From Rhizobium sp. CIAT894 (GTDB taxonomy: Bacteria > Pseudomonadota > Alphaproteobacteria > Rhizobiales > Rhizobiaceae): 64,000 bases of DNA. The translations under genes and the position numbers were made by a program. The stretch covers positions 62,001 through 126,000 of the forward strand of contig NZ_CP020950.1 in the NCBI RefSeq assembly GCF_000172795.2, written 5' to 3'. The notes beneath the pieces are model-generated. The model was not told the DNA's origin, did not search any database, and saw only the letters and a program-made list of their open reading frames with translations. Of this stretch, positions 53,295 to 64,000 are shown piece after piece. Positions within the stretch are counted from its first letter, which is position 1; the number at the start of each line of letters is the position of its first letter.

Positions 53295-53742
53295 AGGCGG
53301 TGAAGAAACTTCATCAATCGGGATCCGCCTCCGAGGGAAGCATCGAATCATCAATGACGACACGAAAGCTGCGCGACCGAGGTTGTCTGTCAACAGATTG
53401 TCTGATAAAGCTTGCTAAGGTTCAAACTGTCTCACAAACTTGCGGAGGAATAACTCCGTAACAGAACCGGCGCTGCCGCAGCCGGCACAACTTTCACTGC
53501 TGAAATCGATTGCCGCGATGTTCCTTGTTTTCAATGGAAAGCGGTGACCGCATCTCGGCTATGTGAAGGCTTCGAACATGTCGTCGTCCTCGCGACGGCG
53601 GGACGCGACGCCTTGATGAACAAACGGGCGTCCTTTTTATGGATGGACGGCTCCATGGCGCCGAGATCACCAGCTTCCCCGATATGCATCTCGAGATGTT
53701 GATCTGGGACAGGTAAGTATTGAGATTCAAGAAGCAGAGAAG

Positions 53743-56187
53743 ATGATTGATAAGAAAGCATTGCTCGATAATATGACCTTGGCGGAGCAGGTCTCGCTAC
53801 TTTCCGGCGATACGTTCTGGTCTTTACCGCCCATCGACCGCCTAGGGATAGGGAGATTGCGCTTGACCGACGGCCCCAACGGCGCCCGCGGGGCGGGGTC
53901 TTTTGTAGGAGGTGTGACTGCAGCGGCTTTCCCGGTGGGCATCGCCATCGGAGCGAGTTGGAACCCGGATCTAGCCAAGGAAATCGGCAGTGCCCTAGGT
54001 GACGAGGTTCTTTCAAAAGGTGCCCACGTCTCGTTAGCCCCCACCGTTAACATCCAGCGTAGCGTCACAAACGGCCGCAACTTTGAGTGCTTCTCTGAGG
54101 ATCCGATCCTGACGGCGGAACTTGCAGTCGGCTATATCGAAGGTCTGCAGTCCACGAAAGTCGGTGCCACGATAAAACATTTCGTCGGCAACGAGTCCGA
54201 GATTGAACGTACAACCATCTCTTCAGATATCGATGAACGCACGCTGCGCGAAGTCTACCTGATACCCTTTGAGACGGCGGTGAAGCGGGCAAAGGTCTGG
54301 GCCGTGATGTCTTCGTATAACAAGCTAAACGGTACTTACACGGCGGAAAGCCATTGGCTGTTGAACGAGGTTCTGCGCGGTGACTGGGGTTTTAACGGCG
54401 TGGTGATGTCGGACTGGTTCGGCTCGCGTTCGACCGCACCCACCGTGAATGCCGGGCTGGATCTGGAGATGCCGGGCCCGACTCGCGATCGCGGCTCCAA
54501 GCTACTGGCTGCGGTCGAAGGCGGCGAGGTTAGTGTCGAGACGATCCGCGCCTGTGTGCGCAATATCCTGACTTTGATGGAACGCACCGGCGCTATCAAC
54601 GATCATCGCGAGTTTAAGGAGTACGCCATTGATCAACCGAAACATAGGGCATTGATCAGGCGCGCGGGAGCGGAAAGCGCAGTTCTGCTACAGAATGACG
54701 GGATCCTGCCATTGGCTCAGCAAGGTATGGTCGCCATCATTGGACCCAATGCCAAGGTCGCGCAGGTGATGGGAGGCGGCTCGGCGCAGTTGAACCCTCA
54801 CTATGTCATCAGTCCGTGGCAGGGGCTGGTGGACGCGCTGGGTGAGGAGAATCTGTGCTACGCTCAGGGTTGCAACAATTATCGGTTTCAGCCGCTAATC
54901 GAAAACCCCACAACCTTCGAGTTTTTCCAAGGAAGGGAGCTAGCTGGCGAACCGGTGAAGGTCGTCGAGGAACCGTCGAGCCTTGGTGTATGGTTGCCCC
55001 CCGTGGCCGAGGGCTTTGTCGATCCCCTTCGCTTTTCGGCTAGAATGCGCACCATCTTCACAGCCTCGGAAGCCGGCGTCTATCGCGTCGGACTAACCTC
55101 GGCCGGGCTTGGCCGGGTCTATGTGGACGGCAGACTTGTGGTGGACGCTTGGGCTTCCTGGATACGTGGTACCACATTCTTTGAAGAAGGCTGCGAAGAG
55201 GTCGTGGGTGAAATCACGCTCGAAGCCGGCCGTACATACGAGGTCGTCGCCGAGTACGCCCGGCACGACCACGTCAACCTCTATATCGCCGCAATTCGGG
55301 TAGGAATAGGCAGATTTTCGGCCGAAGCGGAGATTGCCGAGGCAGCAGCCGTCGCGGCAAAGGCTGATCATGCGGTAGTCTTCGTGGGCAGAACGGGCGA
55401 CTGGGATACCGAGGGCTCCGATCTTCGCGGTATTGCACTTCCCGGTCTGCAGAACCAGCTTGTTGAGGCGGTAATTGCGGCCAATCCGAACACGATCGTC
55501 GTACTACAAACCGGTGGACCGGTGGAAATGCCCTGGCTTTCCGGTGCTCGTGCAGTACTGCAATGCTGGTATCCCGGACAGGAGGCTGGCAACGCGATCG
55601 CCGATGTGCTCCTCGGCAAGGCCGAGCCCTCGGGCCGACTGGCACAGACCTTCCCCGTGCGCTGGGCTGACAACCCCACACATACTGAGGATGACGCGGT
55701 CTATCCAGGTAAGGACGGCCATGTGCGATATGACGAAGGTGTGTTCGTCGGTTATCGGCACTACGACCGCCACGGCATTAAGCCGCTGTTCCCGTTCGGT
55801 CATGGTCTCGGTTATTCAAGCTTTGCGATGTCGGACCTGACGGTAGGGCTACCAGACGCTGCCGGCGCGGTGACAGTGACACTGGAATTGACCAACATCA
55901 GCGAGCGGCCAGGTTCGGCAGTGGTGCAAATCTATGTCGGCGATGTTGAAGCATCTATACCCAGACCGGTTAAAGAGCTGAAAGCCTTCTCGAAAATTGC
56001 CCTGGAACCCGGTGAGAAACGAAGGTTGCGTTTCATACTTGACGCCCGAACATTTGCCTTCTTCGACACGACCGAGCGGCGTTGGCGGATAGAGGCGGGG
56101 GAATTTGCAGTGATGGCTGGGTTCTCGGCCACCGACATCCGTTTGAGTTTAACTGTCACGCAAAAGGGCGCTGTCTTGGCGCTCTGA
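53743..56187 (+). CDS. Family 3 glycoside hydrolase (beta-glucosidase) with PA14 insert
   Basis: An 814-residue beta-glucosidase. The N-terminal GH3 barrel includes LTDGPNGARG, KHFVGNESE (Lys145/His146) and the catalytic nucleophile Asp224 in VVMSDWFGS. A PA14 carbohydrate-binding insert lies near residues 390-530 (FTASEAGVYRVGLTSAG, GRVYVDGRLVVDAW). The GH3 C-terminal domain and a fibronectin III-like end follow. It lacks a signal peptide, so it is cytoplasmic. Layout and length resemble Agrobacterium beta-glucosidases acting on plant glucosides such as coniferin. It has no transporter or regulator beside it. Confidence 0.92.
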   Translation: MIDKKALLDNMTLAEQVSLLSGDTFWSLPPIDRLGIGRLRLTDGPNGARGAGSFVGGVTAAAFPVGIAIGASWNPDLAKEIGSALGDEVLSKGAHVSLAPTVNIQRSVTNGRNFECFSEDPILTAELAVGYIEGLQSTKVGATIKHFVGNESEIERTTISSDIDERTLREVYLIPFETAVKRAKVWAVMSSYNKLNGTYTAESHWLLNEVLRGDWGFNGVVMSDWFGSRSTAPTVNAGLDLEMPGPTRDRGSKLLAAVEGGEVSVETIRACVRNILTLMERTGAINDHREFKEYAIDQPKHRALIRRAGAESAVLLQNDGILPLAQQGMVAIIGPNAKVAQVMGGGSAQLNPHYVISPWQGLVDALGEENLCYAQGCNNYRFQPLIENPTTFEFFQGRELAGEPVKVVEEPSSLGVWLPPVAEGFVDPLRFSARMRTIFTASEAGVYRVGLTSAGLGRVYVDGRLVVDAWASWIRGTTFFEEGCEEVVGEITLEAGRTYEVVAEYARHDHVNLYIAAIRVGIGRFSAEAEIAEAAAVAAKADHAVVFVGRTGDWDTEGSDLRGIALPGLQNQLVEAVIAANPNTIVVLQTGGPVEMPWLSGARAVLQCWYPGQEAGNAIADVLLGKAEPSGRLAQTFPVRWADNPTHTEDDAVYPGKDGHVRYDEGVFVGYRHYDRHGIKPLFPFGHGLGYSSFAMSDLTVGLPDAAGAVTVTLELTNISERPGSAVVQIYVGDVEASIPRPVKELKAFSKIALEPGEKRRLRFILDARTFAFFDTTERRWRIEAGEFAVMAGFSATDIRLSLTVTQKGAVLAL

Positions 56188-56411
56188 ATGGGCCGCAAAT
56201 CAATGACCACATTGGGCAGTGGTTGAGTTCCAACGTATGCGGTTTTGGCGGTGAAGCTGGGTGAGTTGAGTGAGAGAATGCCTCAAAACCGGTACTTGGT
56301 TAATGGCATGGCGAAACACCGCCTGCGCCTCCAAAAACAGGCAATGTTTTCTGAACGATCGTAAGCGCGATTTTCCCCGCACCTTCTGCAATTGAGTGAG
56401 CTTTGGCATGA

Positions 56412-56437
56412 GGTGTCCACCAAAATAGGTGGACACC
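56412..56437. repeat. Perfect 10-bp inverted repeat near transposon remnants
   Basis: GGTGTCCACC and GGTGGACACC are separated by AAAATA, so 26 bp are palindromic. It lies 34 bp beyond the 3' end of an IS3-type transposase remnant and may derive from insertion sequence ends. Confidence 0.45.
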
Positions 56438-56470
56438 AAGGGATGGAAGAAGTGACCTGCCACTGAATTT

Positions 56471-56545
56471 TCATCCGGCGGCGATTAGAGCCTCGGCCGG
56501 GGTCTGGTATCCGAGCGATGAGTGCGGCCGGAAATGGTTGTACAA
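56471..56545 (-). pseudogene. IS3-family transposase C-terminal remnant
   Basis: The minus strand reads LYNHFRPHSSLGYQTPAEAL and ends in a stop; this is the familiar tail of IS3-family OrfB transposases. Sequence upstream of it no longer matches, so only about 24 codons survive. Confidence 0.7.
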
Positions 56546-57011
56546 CACGACGACAGAACACCCACGGGACCGAGGTTCGCGAGCTTTTGTATCGCATCCC
56601 TGGTCCGGGCAACCCGTTCACGTGCATGAGGCGGTGTCCAAAGGGAAGCATATTTCCGCTGCAGCCTTTCTGGTTCTTCTTCTGGTCGACTTCTTGAGGT
56701 CCCATCGTGGATGTTCGACCGATCAATGAGTGGTTGTTGGCGCAGCCTGGCGGTCCCGCACGTCGATCTCGCAAGCCTGCATTCTTTGGCAAGATTGCTG
56801 AAGGACGCTGATGCCTCATCGCAATCTTCTGTAATGGGCGCAGCACTTTGGTCGACTCAGCCTATTCAACGCCATGGTGAGGCAGCTAAATGCTGACTTC
56901 CAAGAGAACCTTGAGCCTGCCCATCGATGCAAAATAGCTAAAAGTATAGCGCGGCAATCAGGATGAGACGCTTGCGACAATCTGGATGAGATTCTTAGGT
57001 CGCGGTCGGGA

Positions 57012-59497
<2,486 letters not shown>

Positions 59498-59564
59498 TCA
59501 CTCCGTCACACCCCGGCGCGAGTCTCATCCTGATTGACGCTGAATCTCATCGAGATCGCCGCTA

Positions 59565-61081
59565 CGCATAAAAGAGCCAGCCTGCCCGTCTAACCAATGC
59601 GAGCAGAACTCTCGGGACATTGTCACCCAACTTGTAGAGGGCCATCTTCGGCGTCAAGGCGCAGACCTCAACCGCTTCCGAGCAGAGAACTACGTCGGGT
59701 GCTGGACATATTTGTGAAGAACCCAACACGGCACAATACTTTTATCATCACGGAATGGGCGCGGCAGTCGGCCAGCAGCCAGGCGCCTGTAAAATCCAAG
59801 TGTCGAGCCGACAGGGCCTTGAAGGCATGCCTGAAACCAGGATGAGGGAACATATCGCCGGATTGGGCCGAGTTGAAGAACGTTGTGGGCAAGAATCTGT
59901 GCCCTCACCTCATCAGTCCAATTCCGCCGCTGCCGCCGACAGGTGATCTTTGAGCTCATTTGGGGATCGTTAGCGTTCAGCTTCGGTAGGCGGACGTACA
60001 TTTTTGCGATGGTGGAAGTTGTCGGCAGGTGGGCAACACGTGAAATATGGTTCTTCACTGAAATCGAGGGCATCAGACACGTCCCGCGCTCGCCGCGACA
60101 GAGCGTCCGACGAGACCTCGAACCATCTTCCGCGAACACTTCATAGCACTGCCTGCAACATGCTTCGTGTAGACTGCACTCTTCAGTACATCGTTAAGCG
60201 AGGTCGTGTCTGAACAACACCGTAGGCATGCCGGATCCTCCGTATTCGAGATGGAATAGAGCGCCTCAGGAATGGTCCCATTTCATCCCGAGGAGGAGAA
60301 GTGAAATTGCCATAGTGGCGTGGCGGCGTTTGTTCGCGAGGCTCATGCTACGTGAGTGTCGAGAAGATTGCGACGGATTTAAGTTTCGATCGCCGTGGTT
60401 TACCGGAATGCACCTTCCGCTATCTCGCCGCCGAGACGTTGGTCGAGTTCCTCGTGCTGGCCGTTGCGGCAACTTGGCGATTCACGCCGCCACCGCGCGC
60501 CTATCGCTGCGGCAGCACAGCCGGCTTCGACACATCTTCATTCAGACAAGGCGATGGCAAAAATCATCGTCACGCCCGGGCTGGCCCTGTCGAGATTGCG
60601 GCCTTCCTGATGAAAGGCGACGTCGATCCGCTGGACGCCAAGGAAGTGACCTTCGTCTTGTCGACCCCCCTGCGGGAATAGAGCCAATCAAGCGTGCGGC
60701 GCGCCAGTGGGAGGACGGCACTTGGCGCGAGAACGTGCCGTTGCGGCAAGTGGAACATCCGCGTCGATTCTCGCGTCAGCGATTTTGAGCTTGCTCGGGC
60801 TTCCGGCGAGATTGAAATTGGGAATTAGAATGCGTTCACTACAAACACACCGGATCTTCATTTTACGTGGCGCAACTTTCCTCAAACGAACCCGCACCCG
60901 TGCGGTATTTGGCCACATCCTCGCCGAGGCCGGAGCCGGAATAACCGGGTCCGAGCTTCACTCTCATCACATCAAGGGTGCCTGCCACGAGCAAACGCCT
61001 AATAATTGGCGCGAAGCCAAACCGCGTCGGTGACAGGGCACTCACAGTAATGGGCAGGTGCGGCTGTGGGCCGGCAATTGC
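59565..61081. other. Gene-poor degenerate region
   Basis: About 1.5 kb of short, mutually incompatible open frames on both strands without ribosome sites or known families. On the minus strand near 59880-59959 the text RRQRRNWTDEVRAQIL recalls the N-terminus of IS66-type OrfA proteins and may be a relic. Likely an accumulation of decayed mobile DNA. Confidence 0.4.
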
Positions 61082-62078
61082 TTATTTTGACGCGTCGCTT
61101 TTGTTGGCATGCGCCTGAATTTGCGTGCATCGCTCGATCAGGTGCTCGAACGGCTCGGAATCGCCGAGCAGCAGGCCGTCGTCGACCATGCGCGCGTAAT
61201 CCTCGCCGAGCGCACGCACACCTTCTCCGGATGGCGTCAGAACCAGATTGCCGTTGACGGCTGCGGCGTAGTCGATGGGCGAGCGGTCGGCCGCCTTTTC
61301 CGCAAAAAACATGGATTTGTGTTTCGCCACGGCATTGGCGAGTTGCCGATCCGCGGATGCTTTGTCGGCGAAACCAGCATCGTCCAGCCGGACGACATCA
61401 TGCCAGTGGCGGGCAAAACGATCGCCGCGAAGGCGCTCCTGCAGGCAGAAGACATGGATGGCGGTCGCTTTCTCCCAGAACGTCCGCTCCGCGTGCATGA
61501 CGCGGGGACTCGCTTTCGGAAATTCGACACCATCAACCTGGCCCGACGCGTCACAGTCGATATCGCGGATACTGGCCGGCTCGCCGGTCGACCGCGCTCC
61601 GAATTCGAGCATGACGCTCGGGGCGACATAGCCGGATCCGCTGCTCACCGCTTCATAGTCGAGGTAGAGCGTATCGTCCTCGAGGCGGATTGCCGCCGGA
61701 AGAGATTGAACGCGCAACGCGCCATAACCGGCTCCACCGAGCCCGCCACCCAGACCGGAAGCCGCTTTCGCACCTCGCTGGTCCAGTGTTTCTCCTCGCT
61801 GCGGGTTTCGGCAGTGCTTCGTCATTGCCGCCAACCAAGTCCGGCGCCAGGGCGCGGATATCGTAGGTCAGGTCGACATCCTCGGAGAACCTTTTGATGA
61901 CACCGTAGGCTTTCGAAAGCGAAGTGCCGCCCTTGAAGACGAGATGCTCACCGAGCTTGGACGAAAAGAGCGTCTGCAGCGTCCAGACGACCCAGACATC
62001 CTTTTCGAGGAGATGAATGGGCCGTCCGGTGCGGTCGGCCGCCACCGCCAAGGCTTCGCGTCGGTTATCCTTTGACAA
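61082..62078 (-). pseudogene. AbiEii-type nucleotidyltransferase toxin, two frameshifts
   Basis: Frame one (62078 down to about 61825) encodes the start: HLVFKGGTSLSKAYGVIKRF, SEDVDLTYDIRALAPDLVGG, with the nucleotidyltransferase GG...D.D motif. Near 61820 the coding sense passes to a second frame (RSEEKHWTSEVRKRLPVWVAG). Near 61735 it passes to a third (LRVQSLPAAIRLEDDTLYLD) that continues to HANKSDASK. AbiEii toxins transfer nucleotides, in related cases to tRNA, and abort phage infection. With two frameshifts this copy should be inactive unless they are sequencing errors. Confidence 0.8.
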
Positions 62079-62091
62079 GGTCAGAAACAGA

Positions 62092-62680
62092 TCAGCGATG
62101 CGCAGCCTTTCCTACGCTTCTTGCAAGCCAGGTCGGAAACTGCGGAGCCGCCGCCACCAGCTCGCCGAACGCGTCTGGCGGCAGCTTTCGCTTGATCCGC
62201 GACAGTGCTTCATCGACCCTCTCCGGCCCAAGCCATGCAAGTGCGCGGACCGCCACGCCAGCAGGCTGCCAAGGCCAATTGCCAGCGCGGCACGTGCTTG
62301 AGCTCGACCGTCTGCTGTCCAAGGGTCATCGTCCGGCTACGGCCGGATGTCAGGTAGACGGAGCGGACCGGGACCTGGGAGGTCAGGCCCAGGGCATTTG
62401 CCGCGGCGGCGCCATTCGAGACGATGACCTCACCGCGCTGCTGCGCCACCGCCTCTACGGCCTGTTCGACCGTCGGCGGCCGACTGCCAAAGCGACTTTT
62501 GACGGGCCGCATATAGATACCACGGCCCGCCCGGACGAGCTCGCCACGCTCGGCCAGGCGCGACAGAGCCCGATCCAGGGCGGCTCGATTTCCGAGATGC
62601 AAAAAGCTCTTTGCCGAAAGCGCGGATCCTTCCGGCAGTCGTTCAGCATGTCCCATGATTTGCGATGTCAGCTTTTGCAT
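62092..62680 (-). pseudogene. AbiEi-type antitoxin, frameshifted
   Basis: The N-terminal winged-helix half reads in one frame (MQKLTSQIMGHAERLPEGSA, LDRALSRLAERGELVRAGRGIY, VELKHVPRWQLALA). The C-terminal end (AVRALAWLGPERVDEALSRI, ELVAAAPQFPTWLARSVGKA) is in another, with the change near 62270. Together they make about 196 residues, the normal AbiEi length. It is 13 bp upstream of the toxin gene. AbiEi represses its operon and blocks the toxin. Confidence 0.8.
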
Positions 62681-62801
62681 GGCATTTCTCTTGTCAGAAA
62701 TATATGCAAGTTTCTGACAGTTTGCAATGAGAGGGGAAGACGGCGAGCCCGGACGGTGCTGACCAATTTTTATCGGTCAGTGACCCGCTGTCTCTTCACA
62801 A

Positions 62802-63011
62802 TCACGATTCATCTATCAGGCCGTCAAACACTTCCACCATCGCATCGCTGATGGCCTTGCCTAGCGCGGCTGCAGCGTTTGCAAGCGCCTCGTCGTCCAT
62901 ATCGCGAGCGGCCATCGCAAAAGCAGTTCCCTCGGACGTTACGATTTCCCGCGCCCGCTCAATTGCCCAAAGGCCGAAGTCGCTGCGGCTGCTGATTTCC
63001 ACGGTTTCCAT
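62802..63011 (-). CDS. Small acidic protein, 69 residues
   Basis: A helical acidic protein starting METVEISSRSDFGLWAIERA and ending FDGLIDES. GGAG lies 6 nt before the ATG, unlike most short frames here, which supports it. Divergent from the next gene. No family recognised. Confidence 0.5.
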   Translation of the reverse strand: METVEISSRSDFGLWAIERAREIVTSEGTAFAMAARDMDDEALANAAAALGKAISDAMVEVFDGLIDES

Positions 63012-63334
63012 GTTGTCTCCTGATTTGTTCGAGAGGACGGCTTATACCGATTTGCCGGACAATGCAGTCTGAAAACCGAGCCCGAGGACCGACTTCGATC
63101 TGTCTCGTGAGCGCATTCCCTACGGGACCGTGCTCTATTGCGCCGCACCTTGGCGACTGCGGTGTCACCAGCATTTGTACTGCGGTATAATTTGGAAGCG
63201 CTATGTGGGGGTCAATGGTTCAATTTTGCCGCTCCGATAGCACCCATTTGTCATATCACTGAAAAACTTCTGACCTAACGAGGCTTTCCGGGCCTCCGTT
63301 CAGGGTGCGGCCGTCGATCAGGAGTGACGAAATC
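63012..63334. promoter_or_regulatory. Divergent intergenic region
   Basis: About 320 bp between two divergent genes, AT-rich around 63180-63260. It must hold the promoters of both, but no clear -35/-10 pair or palindrome was found. Confidence 0.4.
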
Positions 63335-64000
63335 ATGTTGGAACGTGTTGGCAGCGGATCGAAAGAGGTCGAAACCCTGGTCGTGGACCTCGGCCAGAAA
63401 GACGTGACTGGCCGTTCTGCATCGACAAAAACCATCGACGCCGGCGAAATACGAAAGATCGCGCCGAGCGGTAACGGGCAGGCACTCGACATCTCCGCTG
63501 CGCGGGGCTTCGTCGGGTTTACCCAGAGCAAAAGCGGCGCCACCGCGATCCTGGTCGATGCAAAGGTGAGCACGCCCGAAACCGACCCGGGCAACGATCT
63601 CAAGATCGACCTGGACGGCTTGAAGAAGGTTGCCGCTTCCGAATTCGGCAGCACCGTGCCCAACAATATCACCCACCTGTTCAACCCGACCATCCAGGCG
63701 ATGGCCAACCAGCTTTACGGGGGAGACAGCCCCGAGGTGCGCGATCAGTTCAAGGCCGACGTCAAGGCGCTTCTCGGTCCGCTGCTCGACAAGGTCGGTG
63801 CCGGAGAGGTCAGTCAGGCTGATCTTGGCGGCCTTCTGGAGCGCCTGACGTCGCAGTTGGCGGCTCCCGGCGGCAAGGAAGTCTGGGGTTACCGCCACGC
63901 GGTGCAGACCGCGCTCGAAGGGCTCGTCATGGGCGCCAGCCTGGTCTCGAAGTTGCCGGCCAATGCCGAGTGGGACAAGAGCGTCTCGCCGCTGCCCTCC
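63335..64000 (+). CDS. Unknown protein, 3' end outside the window
   Basis: The frame is open from the ATG at 63335 to the end of the window (222 codons). GGAG lies about 10 nt upstream. The sequence is soluble, without signal peptide: an N-terminal beta-rich part (VETLVVDLGQKDVTG) and then helical segments (VRDQFKADVKALLGPLLDKV). Codon use is typical of the host. I recognise no family; a large modular protein is possible. Confidence 0.6.
   Translation, partial: MLERVGSGSKEVETLVVDLGQKDVTGRSASTKTIDAGEIRKIAPSGNGQALDISAARGFVGFTQSKSGATAILVDAKVSTPETDPGNDLKIDLDGLKKVAASEFGSTVPNNITHLFNPTIQAMANQLYGGDSPEVRDQFKADVKALLGPLLDKVGAGEVSQADLGGLLERLTSQLAAPGGKEVWGYRHAVQTALEGLVMGASLVSKLPANAEWDKSVSPLPS

Noticed and set aside
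60228..60788. Overlapping frames of 109-186 codons
   Set aside because: Several frames compete, none has a ribosome site or known domain; probably degenerate DNA.

Overview
The window looks like part of a megaplasmid of a Rhizobium/Agrobacterium-type alphaproteobacterium. Supporting signs are high G+C coding sequence, SyrB-like proteins, a block of genes typical of rhizobial plasmids (ParB-like, DUF1419, DUF736, ArdC, DUF2958, and a giant methylase-helicase), three intact or probably intact toxin-antitoxin pairs plus broken ones, an IS21-family element and a group II intron. No tRNA, rRNA or CRISPR array was seen. Family assignments are from reading the translations by eye; no database search was possible.

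Region 1 (1-18.0 kb) is catabolic. The first half holds an enolase paralogue (5' end outside the window), an extradiol dioxygenase, an orphan periplasmic binding protein, a zinc alcohol dehydrogenase and an FMN reductase on the plus strand. An APH-fold kinase, a D-2-hydroxyacid dehydrogenase and phosphoenolpyruvate carboxylase lie on the minus strand. Three copies of one LacI-type palindrome (GCTAACGTTAGC core) sit in front of the dioxygenase, the hydroxyacid dehydrogenase and PEP carboxylase, so these units are probably one regulon. Hydroxyacid reductase, kinase, enolase and PEP carboxylase together resemble the C3 arm of the serine cycle. The second half is a LysR-controlled glutarate-type module: glutaryl-CoA dehydrogenase, 3-hydroxybutyryl-CoA dehydrogenase, a class III CoA-transferase, ETF-ubiquinone oxidoreductase and both ETF subunits, so substrate activation, oxidation and electron delivery to quinone are encoded together.

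Region 2 (18.3-24 kb) carries a TetR-controlled reductase operon (MDR dehydrogenase, SDR, old yellow enzyme) with two matching operators, then a serA-type phosphoglycerate dehydrogenase. Region 3 (24-27.7 kb) has an IS5-like remnant, three tandem SyrB-like coiled-coil proteins and a RES/Xre toxin-antitoxin pair.

Region 4 (28-51 kb) is the plasmid backbone block, with nearly all genes on the plus strand. It contains a TOPRIM protein, a DarB-like methylase-helicase, a ParB-like protein, ArdC, several uncharacterised proteins, a Phd/PemK-like pair and a RelBE pair. The HU gene here is interrupted by a group II intron whose exact removal restores a 92-residue HU. Many leaders are structured: a hairpin hides the ArdC ribosome binding site, a three-stem leader occurs twice, and a 430-bp gene-free stretch consists of long nested inverted repeats.

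Region 5 (51-64 kb) is a mosaic. It has small unknown genes, a cytoplasmic family 3 beta-glucosidase related to Agrobacterium coniferin glucosidases, transposon remnants, an intact IS21-type element, an AbiE abortive-infection pair with both genes frameshifted, and the start of a large unknown protein that runs off the window.
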